From positions 34,601 to 98,600 of the forward strand of contig FJUW01000058.1 of NCBI GenBank assembly GCA_900074885.1: a stretch of DNA of 64,000 nt. Direction: 5' to 3'. Under the pieces are notes generated by a model. That model ran no database searches, had not been told where the DNA came from, and was given only the letters and a program-made list of their open reading frames with translations. Of this stretch, positions 45,092 to 56,912 are shown piece by piece. The stretch comes from Rhynchosporium graminicola (taxonomy: Eukaryota > Ascomycota > Leotiomycetes > Helotiales > Ploettnerulaceae). The stretch's first letter is position 1. The number at the start of each line of letters is the position of its first letter. Position numbers and translations under genes: made by a program.

Positions 45092-48000
45092 GTAAGACTC
45101 TCGGATACGGTCTAGTAAGTCACTGAAAGTGTGTTCCCTACATCGACCTAAGAAGCGTTCGTAGTTCTTCGAATTTTCACTCTCTGGAGGGTTTTGGCGC
45201 AGATACTGCTGGTGGAAATACAACTGGCGAGATACCCTGTACGGAATACTATTCGATCTATTCCCTTCTTTTTGTAAGATCCATGGGTATATGGAAAGAC
45301 ACTACTCCACGCGCGAGAGTCTAAGGGTTTTGCGTGCCTGATGTAAAGGCTCGGGATTGCAGTGGCTCCTCCTTTCTTGAGGGTTTCTTCAACGACCGGT
45401 GTGATCATGTTCATCGTTGGAGTGAAATCTCCAGGAGTTTAGGTCTCTCCAATAACCCAATAATGTACATTAGTCAAGTGAAAACTCTTTTCAAGTACTT
45501 CTTTTCTTGACCCTCTACACTCTGTGATTGTGCTTTCGAAATGAGAACTCAATAATGGAGTGACGCCTTGATCCCTTCGTCTTGGTACGAATCAACTGAA
45601 TGTTTAGCCCGGATCTTATTCATGCTATAAGCCCTCCATGCTGAAGTTCTAGCTATCTCAATTTCCCAGAATTGCCACCAAAACGGAGACATACGTCTAC
45701 CGACGTCAAATAGTAGTGTCAATCGAAGCGGCTAGAGAGGAAGGTCTCATAATGTGTAGTATCGCAGACAATAGCGCTGTGTACTTGGTTTAGGCATGTA
45801 ACAAAGGAGATTATCAGCGGAGGGGAATTGACGGGACACCAGCACTTCACGAGGGTTCGCATAGCAGACTACGTTGACAGGAATGTTGAAAGGTGTTCTT
45901 AATATGTAAGATTTCAAAGCTGACCGGGCGTTTGGGTTTCACCATTATATTTCCCGGGGCAGTGACCTATTTTCTTCGTCAAAAATCCACATGGCGGTCA
46001 GAAAACACAAGCATGTGTGCCATAATCTGGCGTTAAGGGACTTGAAGCGCAATTATAAACATTCAGCAATATATGTCAACACCAAGGGGTATCAGGCATC
46101 AAGAGGAATGATGAGAATAGATCAAGTGCATGGTTGGTGGGAGTTGAGCAAGAATTTACTTACAACAGACTCGAAAGAATGACAGGCAAAGCACAAGGCA
46201 GCCTTGAGAAGGCAATAGGGCTGCCCGTGATCTTCCCCCTTACAGCCTTGCAAGATACTCGCAACTTTGTTACAACTGCTCAATATTGCACTGCAGAGTC
46301 GTGAAAATATTCGGCGATTTGAAATACAGAACTAGAAATGTTCTGTAGATTTCCATGACTTTAGACCCAATTGTCCCTGGGCCATGGTTTCGTTGGAGAA
46401 AAGTTTGTGTGGCGCCGGAAATCACACAAGGAGTAGATGGGGAAGGATTCGCCAAATGTTTCCTGGAAACGAAGTATTTAGACACTCTTGAAGTTGCCGA
46501 ATACAGGTAGGGATGCTGCATGCTTTGTACGATCCCGATTAGGAGGTTGCGTTGCTGTGTTTTGTCATTCGTTGGGATTTATTACCTCCTACGTACAAGC
46601 TGATATGTATCCGTAAACAACGAAAAAGAACGCCTATCCTCGTAATAATAGTCAGATAGGATAATTATAGCTACCCGATAACCTTTTTGACTCGCTTGTG
46701 GCGCACGCTTTAATCTAATAATTATATTTGAGATTTATACGTCTCATTCATATCCTAATAACATTTACGTTTAGGTTTTTCATGAATATCTTGACACCCC
46801 AACACTTTGTCAAATCACTCCTACCCAAATAGATGTCATACTCGAAAAGCCACCAGCTTTGTTATGGAAGTCGTTTGCCTTGCCGCCAGTGTTCGCACAG
46901 CTTTTGTCAACCCAAGAACTTTACAAGTGAGCTCTATTAATAGAGTTCACGGAGGCAATTCTTGTATCAGAGGAGCTCTTCTATGTCGTCATGATTGGAT
47001 GAAACAAGTATTATGCGACAAATTACACAACAATCGAGCATTCGTGACTAGATGCCTTAAAGCATCATCTTTCCTCTCCTCTGAGAAGTAAGAGACTGGC
47101 TATATATGCTCATGTTAATCCATAAGATGGAATGGATATTAGCTTGTCTTAGTCCTCACGTATGATCGCCGGCGAAAGCCTTCGATACATGAATCTGAAG
47201 AGGCGAACTTGCGAATGTCAGTCAACTCTACCAAAGCAATGAGGTAAGAGCTTACCGCACTATCATACAAAACATTGTAGACTTCACAGTAATCTCTAAA
47301 TACCAATTCGTTCCAACTATATCACGGACTACCGCCTCCTAGTGCTCACTTCCACCTTTCCTTCATAGCGAAGCTTGACAACGAGCGAGAAGGAAGGCCC
47401 TAACTTTTCTGACTTTTAGCAAAAATCATTTTTCACATGAAAGTATCATCAATATCCATAAATTTGGTGCAGAGACTCAATGCTCAAGCTGCGACTCGAT
47501 CAGACATCAATAATCATGACTATTCTTTCAGCTGGAGCGTCGTCAAAAGCCGGGCTCGCTAAGCGAAGTGGGAGTAAACAACGTATCATCTCGCTGCTCG
47601 TCGCTCGCAGAGAATGAGAACAGTCGAGGAATCAGGCTTTGTGAACAGGGATATTCCTTTTAAGATTATCAGTCTTTTGGAATGGGATGGTGATGCAGGA
47701 AACCAATATTTCAGTAATTTCTTCAAGCCGTTGTCTTTGAGTGATCAGCGCGTCAAGTACAGGCCGCCCTGTAAAAAGTCATGAAAAGCAATGTCTTTTT
47801 CACGATATCACTTTCGCACTGTTTCACTTTTTTATCTTTTCTGAGGCCTGCACCCAAGAATTTTGATGAGGCAAGGAAATAGTATCGCATCCCACACCAT
47901 ACACAATCAGGCGATACCCCATCAGAATTGCACGTGTTTCCATGTTTCTCATATTCCGATACCAAAGGGGTACAACTCGATGTCTACGTAATCTGTCGAG

Positions 48001-48094
48001 AGAAATCATCTAATCCTAAGCATAACGATACAAAAAATGACAGCCAGCGCATCGCTCAAACCTTGCCATAATTCTCACATTCAAATACGCACAT
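45092..48094. other. 3-kb intergenic region
   Basis: No gene recognised on either strand. A short AT-rich stretch with a small inverted repeat (CTATCC...GGATAG, about 46638-46666) lies in 46560-46800. Frames such as 46807-47091 lack a proper ATG context or motifs. Confidence 0.45.
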
Positions 48095-50092
48095 TTACTG
48101 ATAACCGTATCGTCGTCCCCATCGGCTTTGACTTGGAACATTCTTGTATGGCACATGAGTATAGCCAAGGTCGACTTCCTCGCGCTCTGGCTCTGTTTCA
48201 GATTCAGATTCGGCTTCTAGTTCCTCCTCAGCATCGTCCCTCTTGCTCATCTTCACATCCGTGACATTCTTGTCGAAGAAGGTTTTCTCGGCAATTTCCA
48301 TGTCGATGAGTCTAGAGGAGCTGACATTAGCATTTGCTCGTACCAATTGACAAGCAGAGTAAAGGGATATTTGAGGGTCTTTTAGGTAGAATCCACTTAC
48401 TCCAAGCACTTCTTCAGGTCCCTATCTCCCTTGATCGTCTTCTCAAATACCATGAAGTATCCATTCTTATCGGCGCGAAAATCAGTGATCGCGAATGCAC
48501 GATACTGATAGCTCAGGTACGGCAGTGAATCTCCTCGAACTTTCTTCTCATCCTCACACGGGAGGTACAGATATCCCACATTGATCAAACATGCTTGTAC
48601 AGAGTCTTCTTCAACGCGAGCATGATCGCGGTCGGGCTTGATGACCTCTTCTGGATCCAGTCTGAGCTTCTTTGCCTTACTGGCTTCGGTCTCTGAGCTC
48701 GGTCGCTTCAAATTTGACGGATCCTCGACGAGTTTCTCGTACTCTGTGATCTTTTTGCTATCAATGGAATGCTCCTTGAGATATTTTATTCCGGCCTCTG
48801 TCATAAACTTCCTCGGTTCTGGCTTTGGCTCAGGTTCAGGTACAGGTTTCTTAGCACGACCTTTTCTGGTGCTCTTTGGTGGAGGAGTTTTGTGGAATGC
48901 AGATTCGATTTTGGACATGGATTTGTAGACCTTGTCAGCCGCAGGAGCGGCTCCACTCTCTGTTGTTGTCTTCTTTGATAGTGATTTTGGCTCAGGCTTT
49001 GCCGGGGCTTTTGTTGTGTGAGCCTTTCTGCCAGCTTTCGGGAGAGAGATTTTGTGGAATGCTGATTCGATTTTTGGCATTGGGAAGTAAGCCTTCTTGG
49101 TAAAGGGGACGACAGTTCCAGACTCCGTTGACTTCGTGAGTGCTGATTTTGATACAAGCCCTGGGGCGGCTTTCTTCACCTGGGTCTTTCTGGCATCCTT
49201 TGGTAGAGGAGTTTTGTGGAACGCGGATTCGATCTTGGGCATGGGAAGATAAACATTCTTGACGACAGAGGCGATGGCTCCATTCTCAGTCACTCCCGTC
49301 GTTGGTGCTGTCTTTGGCGCTGCTGAAGGTATAGCCTTCTTAGCACCAGCTTGTCTGCCGCCATTTGATGGCGGGGCCTTGTTGAAAGCATATTCGGCCA
49401 AAGGCATAGGCAGGTAGGCTTTCTTAGAAGTAGGAGCGAGAACTGAAACAGCCGCGCCAGCAGGCTGTGGCTTGGCGATAGACGTAATTTCAGGTTGATG
49501 AATACATGGTGTAGGAGACAACTTCTTGGTGAGGACTTCGTGAGTAGGTTCGGGAGATGATTGTACAATAGCGGAACTCTCGTCCATCAAAGAGGAGATT
49601 TCGAGGGAAAGATTAGGAGAAGCGGACCTGTACAAGATTTAGCAGTCGAGTATAATATGCGATGACCTCAAATTACCTAGAAGATGTCTCAGCAACCTGA
49701 CCAGAGCTGGCAGAAGCATCCTCATAGCTCGCAACTCTCGCATCTTTCTCGTTCATAGCGGCATCATATTCGACCTCGATGTTCTTGAGAGTATCAGCTA
49801 GCTCGGTTTTCTTGCTCTCTACCATTGTCTCAAAGAACTCGAGCTCAGATCCCAAAACCGAATTCCAGTAATTCTCATCAAATTCTGCTTGAGAATCCAA
49901 GTAAGTTGCCTCCTTAGTTCCTTTCAGGTCACTATCTCGATCAAAGACAGGGTGCGGTTCAGCGTATTGGGTTACCTCATCGTGATCGGCGATGCGCTTT
50001 GCCAACTTCGACTTGACTCCGTCGCAGCGAAGCTTGCGTTCAATACACTCCTGGCGTAACTTGTCCTCAGTCCATCTGTCGTAACGATCCAT
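48095..50092 (-). CDS. SAP-domain protein with four 54-residue repeats
   Basis: Exons (minus strand) 50092-49677, 49627-48401 and 48311-48095; introns 49 and 89 bp, in phase; product 619 residues. Residues about 7-37 form an SAP-type helix-extended-helix (WTEDKLRQECIERKLRCDGVKSKLAKRIADHD), a DNA/RNA-binding motif of chromatin and RNA-processing proteins. Acidic coiled region to about 130. Then four repeats starting near residues 210, 265, 319 and 373, each with Y-L/F-P-M-P-K-I-E-S-A-F-H-K and a basic RK...KK end, separated by Pro/Ser/Ala-rich spacers. A KKLRLDPEE basic patch (about 470) and a compact C-terminal region with YLYLPCEDEKK and an acidic ESESETEPE stretch follow. Likely nuclear. 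No named family recognised. Confidence 0.8.
48870..49420 (-). repeat. Four in-frame tandem repeats of about 162 bp in the SAP gene
   Basis: The core codons start at 49416, 49251, 49089 and 48927, giving periods of 165, 162 and 162 bp. The best-conserved stretch encodes K-I-E-S-A-F-H-K, visible on the plus strand as GTGGAA(T/C)GC.GATTCGAT. Copy 1 (49416) is the most diverged (LAEYAFNK). Confidence 0.9.
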
Positions 50093-51890
50093 CTTGAAGA
50101 GAAATTAAATGTCTGTTCGAATTTGGAGGATTTTGGATGTTGTCGCTGAAATATAGATGTTCTCATTAGGCTTCTGTAAGAGAGGGCGCTGGGGAGGCTA
50201 AGCGCTGATACGTTCGAGTTCGCAAGCGAACGACGCCGAAAAAGAATCAAGCGAAGCGTCTGCGAAGAGTTCAGTTTCGAGTACAGCACTGACTGTTGTT
50301 TTAGTGAATTTCTTAAACCACTGTTGCATGAATATCAAGAGCATAGGGTCCTCTTCTGTGACTTGAAATCATGTGGATCATTCGGTCATAGCAAGGCATA
50401 AATCTCCACTCGAATGCGCTCAAAATTCCAATCACAATTTGATGTTACTGAAACTTTTGAGCCTTCTGCTATGATTGAAAGTATCGTATGAGTGTCAAGT
50501 CTGTAAATACATATCGCGCTGATGCCGCATAAGCAGTCCCATCAGCTCTAGCCGTGGCTCAAGGAAACTCATCGTGGATGTTGAGCAGTAAGTTTCTGAA
50601 AAAAGATGCGCGGATCGTCAAGGAAAAGATTGTGCTAGTCCATCTCCTTTTCGGTGTCTCGCCTGTATGCTTGCTGAATGTATACTTCATCACTTGAGGA
50701 CCACACCGGCGAAGTATTACGTAGAAAGAGCAGAGATCGCTACATTAAAATGTTGCCGTACGTCTAAGGTCTTCCGAAGCCTACCGAGTTTCCTTCGTAA
50801 CTTGGCAAGGTTCGTCGTGAGACTCGTATCGTTCCTATTGTGATTCGTTCTTCCTTGGGGCCTGAAATGAAGCGTAGTCTAGAGCGTCTAAGGTTTGGTC
50901 AACGATGGATCCCATTGCGTCTAGCAACTCCTGTGCGCGCGAAGAAACTTGAGCCACCACTTTTGAGGCAGTATTGGCGTTTAAAGTTGACTATTGCTTC
51001 AAAACAATATCGTGTATGACAGAAATAGTGTACGAAGACCGGATTTCTAAGAGCAAAGGAGATTTTTTGGCGGAAACGGGTTATCGAGGAGGCGATGGAC
51101 TGAATGATCTCGGTAAGTCCAAGAGTTGATATCGCATTGCAAAGATATAACACCATCTCGTGAGCCCCGAAAGCCCGTCGCAGTTTGTTCCAAGCCCGAA
51201 TCCTCTTTACCGATGTTCCAGTCATAGTGAAAGCGCTTCGCACCGGGCTTGAGGTGATCTGGTAAAGGAAGGTACTCTTGTTAGAAACAAGACCTTGATT
51301 CTCTGCATGGGGTCCTGTCTATACCAGTTGGGGAGCATCAGCGACGATCGTGCCACCCTCGAAGACGTAGGAAGAACTTGAAAATTCGGTTTGAAAAAGG
51401 GGTTTGTGACGTATTCATATATTTTCTGGTTCACAGAGCCAGAACGTGAGTAAGGAAACCACCCCGAGTGATCAGCTTGCGTATCCGACCGCTAGAAGAT
51501 GTGTCCGATCTCCAGGAGGAAGTTGAGTTACTTAATATACAGACCTTGTGCCAACTACGACGAAGTCAACTCTAGGATCAAGCTCCTCAGAACAGCTGTT
51601 CCACTTCGATACACAAGCGAATTGAGGAATATCTAAGATCCCTTCGAAATCACGAGCTGAACAGACTGTCGGGTTCGACACCCTGCCACCCTGTCAGCCT
51701 AAATGCAATGCACTTGCGTAAAGTGAAAGAAATGTGTCGGCGAGGAAAATTCAGGGAGCGTCGTTGAGACCTGATAGCTTTTGATATATCTTCATTGCAG
51801 GATATGTATCGCTGCATAATACAACCAGCCAAGCGTCGTGTTTCCCAATGCTCTCCGTCAAACAAATACAGTTCCTTCCCCAGAAAACGT
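50093..51890. other. 1.8-kb intergenic region
   Basis: Several short minus-strand frames (50899-51243, 51222-51434) but nothing recognisable. It contains the promoter of the SAP gene (reading left) and the 3' flank of SDH4. Confidence 0.4.
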
Positions 51891-52591
51891 TTATGCCGCC
51901 CAAATCCTCTTGATGGCTTCCGTAACACCAACATCATTGGTCTCAAACTCATACAATCCAACACCACACAGAACGGTACCAGCTCTCAAAGCCCACCAAG
52001 CTAGCTTTCTCGTCTTGGGTAATCGGCGTGTTGGGATATAATCGATGATACAGGACTCGAAACCGATGTGCGAATGGAGGAGGATAGTGGCGCAGAAGAT
52101 AGCATCCATAGTTGGGTTCAACGACCCGGAGGCAAATGGAGCAATGGTTAGTGGAATGAGAGCAACTGCCATCGAACGCTCAAAGGTCCAGTGGTAGGAT
52201 CCGTGTGATGGATTTGCTGCTGGTACAGGAGCTGGATCATTTGCTGTATTTATGTTAGTGAAGCTGTATGTTTGGGGGAGCTGTCAAAGCGTACCAGTTC
52301 CTTGGATGACCTCTGTTTTGAAGTTAGCAATCATTCTGTCAAAGTGAAGACATATATCTACTTACGGGGCAGAGGGGGAAGAATTGCTCTCCTGCCACTC
52401 TCATGGAAAGCAGCGACTCTCAATGCCGGTATATCTTTAGCAAATGCATTTCGTACAACCTTCCTCGAAATAGTCGATGATTGCTTGTTGATAGCAGGGA
52501 AGCTGGAGGTGAGCTTCGTCGAGAAGGCCCGCTTCGAAGCAGCAGTAAGACATGTCTTTTGGAATATCGCGGGTCGTACAATTGATGCCAT
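51891..52591 (-). CDS. SDH4: Succinate dehydrogenase membrane anchor subunit (CybS, Sdh4)
   Basis: Exons (minus strand) 52591-52366, 52312-52295 and 52243-51891; product 198 residues. The middle exon is only 18 bases, flanked by introns of 53 and 51 bp with good donors (GTAAGT, GTACGC) and CTAAC-type branch sites; phases 1 and 1 join cleanly to QVIQGTAND. The N-terminus is rich in Arg, Ser and Ala and lacks acids, a mitochondrial presequence. The mature part has the family block HGSYHWTFERSMAVALIPLT, three hydrophobic segments, and HSHIGFESCIIDYIP, where Sdh4 proteins hold haem- and ubiquinone-site residues. It anchors SdhA/SdhB in the inner membrane (complex II). Length is normal. SDH4 is divergent from the MPP-beta gene. 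Confidence 0.94.
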
Positions 52592-53797
52592 CTTGACTTG
52601 CTGCGAATACTGGATCTGCAGAGGTTATGGTTCTGGGATTTAGAATCTTTCGAGTTCACCCCAATGTTCCCGATGGTCATCCTCGGCAGATGGTCATTGC
52701 TGCCTCAGGTGTCTGCAGCTTCGTAAATGAACCGGAACAATTGGTTGAAGGCTGGCTTATAAAGCGGCGTGGCAGCTCTATATGGACAAGGTTCTACTTA
52801 GTTAGTACCTTACAGGCAAGCGCAGGTGTAAAATAACCGTGTAGTGATGGTCTTTGGACAGTTCGGTATATGAAAAGAGGTAGAATAAAGGAATTACTAA
52901 AGGATAGGTACTGGAGAGCTAGGAACGATTCAAAAGGCTAAGAATAGTACTAAATAGCAGATATATGGTAAGCATTTAATTACCCCCCCTTTAATTGAAC
53001 TAGGTAGTACTAGGAACTATACTTACTTACTTGGAGTATACTTTTACTGAATATTTAAAGTACGAACGGTCCTTTGATTATTATTTGAATATTCCGTGCT
53101 ATTCAAATACCCTTGCTATTGCCTCCAAGGTATACCGTAGAGTATGAATTAACTAGGTAAGGTAAGTAAGATAGGTAATTACCTGATTTCTATAGAGGTA
53201 TGAAAAGCAGGCGAGCTTTGGTATTACGTAAGCTGCTACCGCATTTACGTCCCTAGGTATTTTATACAATTCTAGGCTGTGCACTCTAGATACTTTGTGA
53301 TTTTTTTCCCCAGTGTATTATTATGTAGTGTTGCTTTATCATTGGGCACCTTTTGTAAGGACTCCCTTGTAGTAGAAACTCACAGAATAACGCACAGACT
53401 CTACATTGCATATCATTTTCGCCCTGTACCAAGTACATGGGCTGAGTTGTTTGGAAACATGACGTTAATACCTTTGTATGAAGGTAAATGTTATGATCAT
53501 AATGCAATCCAAGGATCGTTTGAAAATATATAGAGGCAAATCTTAGCAGCTTAGCATGTTACTTTTTAACTCCGTATTGAGTACTTTCATGGCTAGGTAA
53601 GAATGTGAACACTTATGGAGAAGTCCATTGGAAAGTCCATTCCAATTGCCAAGACATGATGCCGCTTTTATCTTCCACCACTCCCTGAAGGCTGAGAGAG
53701 CTTTTGATATGACTAGCAAAAACATCGTCCACTTCACTGCCAACTCCACGTCTTTTATTTCAAGTTCATCCCCTCAACCACCTACACATCCGACTCT
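52592..53797. other. Divergent region between SDH4 and MPP-beta, with an AT-rich relic
   Basis: 1.2 kb. The part 52860-53260 is AT-rich with many TAGGTA/TAAGTA strings and few CpA, like an old repeat, but no coding motif can be read. The right 250 bp is presumably the MPP-beta promoter. Confidence 0.4.
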
Positions 53798-55486
53798 ATG
53801 GCGTCCCGGCGGTTAGCTCTCAACCTCACACAGGGACTGCGCAGCCGCGCTGCTCTCAACACAGTCTCGCCATTAAGAAGGGGGTTTGCGACTCCTGTGG
53901 TAAAGAATGGCGTGAAGACGGAATCGACGACATTGTCCAATGGACTGACGGTAAGGCCCGGAGGCCAGGAATAATTCGACGGTGCTGATGCAGTATAGAT
54001 TGCTACAGAGCACTCGCCTTGGGCTCAGACTTCGACTGTTGGCGTTTGGATTGATGCTGGATCTCGAGCAGAGACAGACAAGACCAACGGCACAGCTCAC
54101 TTTTTGGAACATCTTGCCTTCAAGGTACGACTCAATTGGCCTCTGAGGGACAAATCCAGGGACTGATGATGGATAGGGTACCAGCAACCGAACACAACAG
54201 CAATTAGAGTTGGAAATCGAGAATATGGGAGGCCACTTGAACGCCTACACATCTGTATGTTGGAATCGTGCGGAAGAGCTGGACAAAAGCTAATACAGCA
54301 TGCAGCGTGAAAACACCGTATACTACGCAAAGGCATTCAACGCCGATGTGCCCGCCACCGTTAACATCCTCTCCGATATCCTCCAAAATTCCAAGCTCGA
54401 GACTTCGGCCATCAACCGCGAGCGTGATGTTATTCTACGGGAATCAGAGGAGGTTGATAAACAATTGGAGGAAGTAGTTTTCGACCACTTACACGCCACT
54501 GCATTTCAAGGACAGCCATTGGGACGCACCATTCTCGGCCCTGCTGAGAACATCCAGAGCATTCAAAGAGACGATTTGGTCAACTACATCAAGACAAATT
54601 ACACGGCTGATCGTATGGTTCTCGTTGGAGCTGGTGGTGTTCCTCATGAGCAACTGGTCGAGCTTGCTGAGAAGCACTTTTCTGGCCTTGCGACGGAGCC
54701 TCACACCGGAACCGCATCAGCAATCGCTGCTGCGCAAAAGCGAAAGCCCGAATTCATTGGATCCGAGGTCCGCATCCGTGACGATACTATACCAACAGCC
54801 AACATTGCAATCGCAGTTGAGGGTGTCAGCTGGAAAGACGATGATTACTTCACTGCTTTGGTCACTCAAGCTATTGTCGGAAACTGGGATAAGGCAATGG
54901 GAAATGCTCCTCACATGGGCAGTAAGCTTAGCGCTTTCGTCCACAACAACGACTTGGCCAACAGCTTCATGAGCTTTTCAACAAGTTACAGTGATACCGG
55001 GTAAGACGTACTGTGTAAGATTATGTGTCTCAGGCTAACATCCGTAGACTTTGGGGTATTTACCTGGTTACCGACAAGCTCACCCGAATTGACGATCTTG
55101 TCCATTTCGCCCTCCGTGAATGGTCCCGACTCTCCTATAACGTCAGCGAGGCTGAAGTTGAGCGAGCTAAGGCCCAACTGAAAGCATCAATCCTCCTTTC
55201 TCTCGATGGCACGACAGCGGTGGCAGAAGATATCGGAAGACAAATCATCACAACTGGACGCCGTATGGGTCCAGAGGAGATTGAGCGTGTTATTGGAGCC
55301 ATCACAGAGAAGGACGTTATGAGCTTTGCGCAAAGAAAGCTTTGGGATCAAGATGTCGCTGTCAGTGCGGTCGGAAGCATTGAGGGTCTTCTAGACTACA
55401 ACAGAATCAGGTTAGTATTTTCTTTAATTGGATTGAAAGCCAACTCTAACTCTTTTCGTAGGAACGATATGTCGAGAAACGCATAG
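53798..55486 (+). CDS. MAS1: Mitochondrial processing peptidase beta subunit
   Basis: Exons 53798-53950, 53999-54124, 54177-54254, 54306-55000, 55048-55410 and 55462-55486; product 479 residues. Five introns of 47-52 bp, all in phase; the last exon codes only NDMSRNA. The N-terminus ([20 protein letters not shown]...RRGFAT) is a basic presequence. The inverted zinc motif HxxEH is H85-F-L-E88-H89, and E165 in ERDVILRE has the spacing of the third zinc ligand, so the subunit should be catalytic. MPP cleaves presequences of imported precursors in the matrix together with the alpha subunit. The glycine-rich loop belongs to alpha and is absent here. The C-terminal M16 half ends [13 protein letters not shown] as in fungal orthologues. 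The first in-frame ATG (CTATGGCG) is used. Confidence 0.95.
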
Positions 55487-56912
55487 ATGTAGATTTGGGG
55501 AAGAGGGGTCGGGTTCGGGGTTGATAGAGTGTATAATGCGAGATAGCGCAGTTACTTTGTACACATAGGTCCACAAAAACGTTTTTACCCTATTCCGTTT
55601 CTACGGAGTCTTCAAACCTTGCAAAAGGTGGAAACACATTGGATTAGCAGATCGAAAGCCAACTCATTCCGGGAGGAAGTAGTATTTCTGAGAGGCTGAG
55701 CTCCTAGTAGACTTTCGCATCTCTCTCCCTGCTCTAGACCCTTTGACGCTATGACCCTCTTTGTTATACTTATATCCATAACTCTGTTTGCAAACAATCT
55801 TTTACAACGTGCTCTTGAGGCATCTCTTAAACATTTTGATTAGGCTTATGCAGAAATGATCTCAGGTCCGGGCGGTATCGGCTTCAGCTTGACACTTCCA
55901 GGGTCCCCTTCAGCTGCGTTGAGCTTAACTCGATACCTCGGGGTGCAATACTTTGTTGGCAATTAATTTGATTGCCTGTCGCAGATAATTGGAACCCCCT
56001 CCTTGTTGACATGATGGACAATACCTCGTGGCCGAAGTTGTCCAGGACGACAAATGTACAAAATGCTTCCTGAATCCTGACTGTCGCTTTTTGACTATCC
56101 CTTTCGTCCATCGATATCTTCATATTTCATCGATGTATACTAGGCGCTGGTTGGCTCCGTGGTGCGTTGAAACCTCAAAATTTGCTCGACTCTGGTACCA
56201 TGCTCTGGGGTAAGGATGTTCGGTCAACCATAACATACATCTTTTATATCCGAATTCTTACTGAACTCAATGGCGGGTCAGCTTTTGTGCTTGATCCTTA
56301 TGACATGATTCGAGGTCCTCCCCAAAGACCACGTAGGGAGGTAGTTTGAGCTCTAAATAGTGGTTGTTGATTCTGACCAATGCCTTTTTTTGGTATTGCC
56401 TTTCAAGCAGCATTATGCAAGCTCTCGCCTTTCGTATTCCTATGCCGCATAAGTTGGGTAGCTAGAAACTTCAGAAGCGCTAGATTTTGTCTAGCAAATG
56501 CAAAACGCCGACTGGGTATCAACTGGTTTCGAGACATGTTGCGCACTGAGCTGTTGTTTTGTTCCTTCTTCTTAGGGCTGTGTAATTTGCGGGCACATGG
56601 TATCGTGTAGACATTCCCACGGAGCTGAACTGGCTCGAATAATTGAAACTCCCCGGATGATCGGGTCTGAAAAGCTTTAAGCTTTCACTTTGTACTTGGA
56701 GTTCATCTTCACTCAGAGACAATAGAAAGACGACTCAACTCTAGCTGCCCAACCTCGTCACTTTCTCGCGCCGTCATAAGCGAGCCTGGCTACCTACCTA
56801 CCAAAGAACCTTCCACCTATAATTTTTTTTCGAGGGAAAAGCATCCACCATTTCAGTTGCGACTTAAACCTCAACTACGGAGAACGCAACCAGCAACACG
56901 ACCGAAACACCA
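55487..56912. other. 1.4-kb intergenic region
   Basis: No gene recognised. A TACCTACCTACC run at 56791-56802 lies 111 bp before the next start codon, matching runs near other promoters in the window. Confidence 0.45.
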
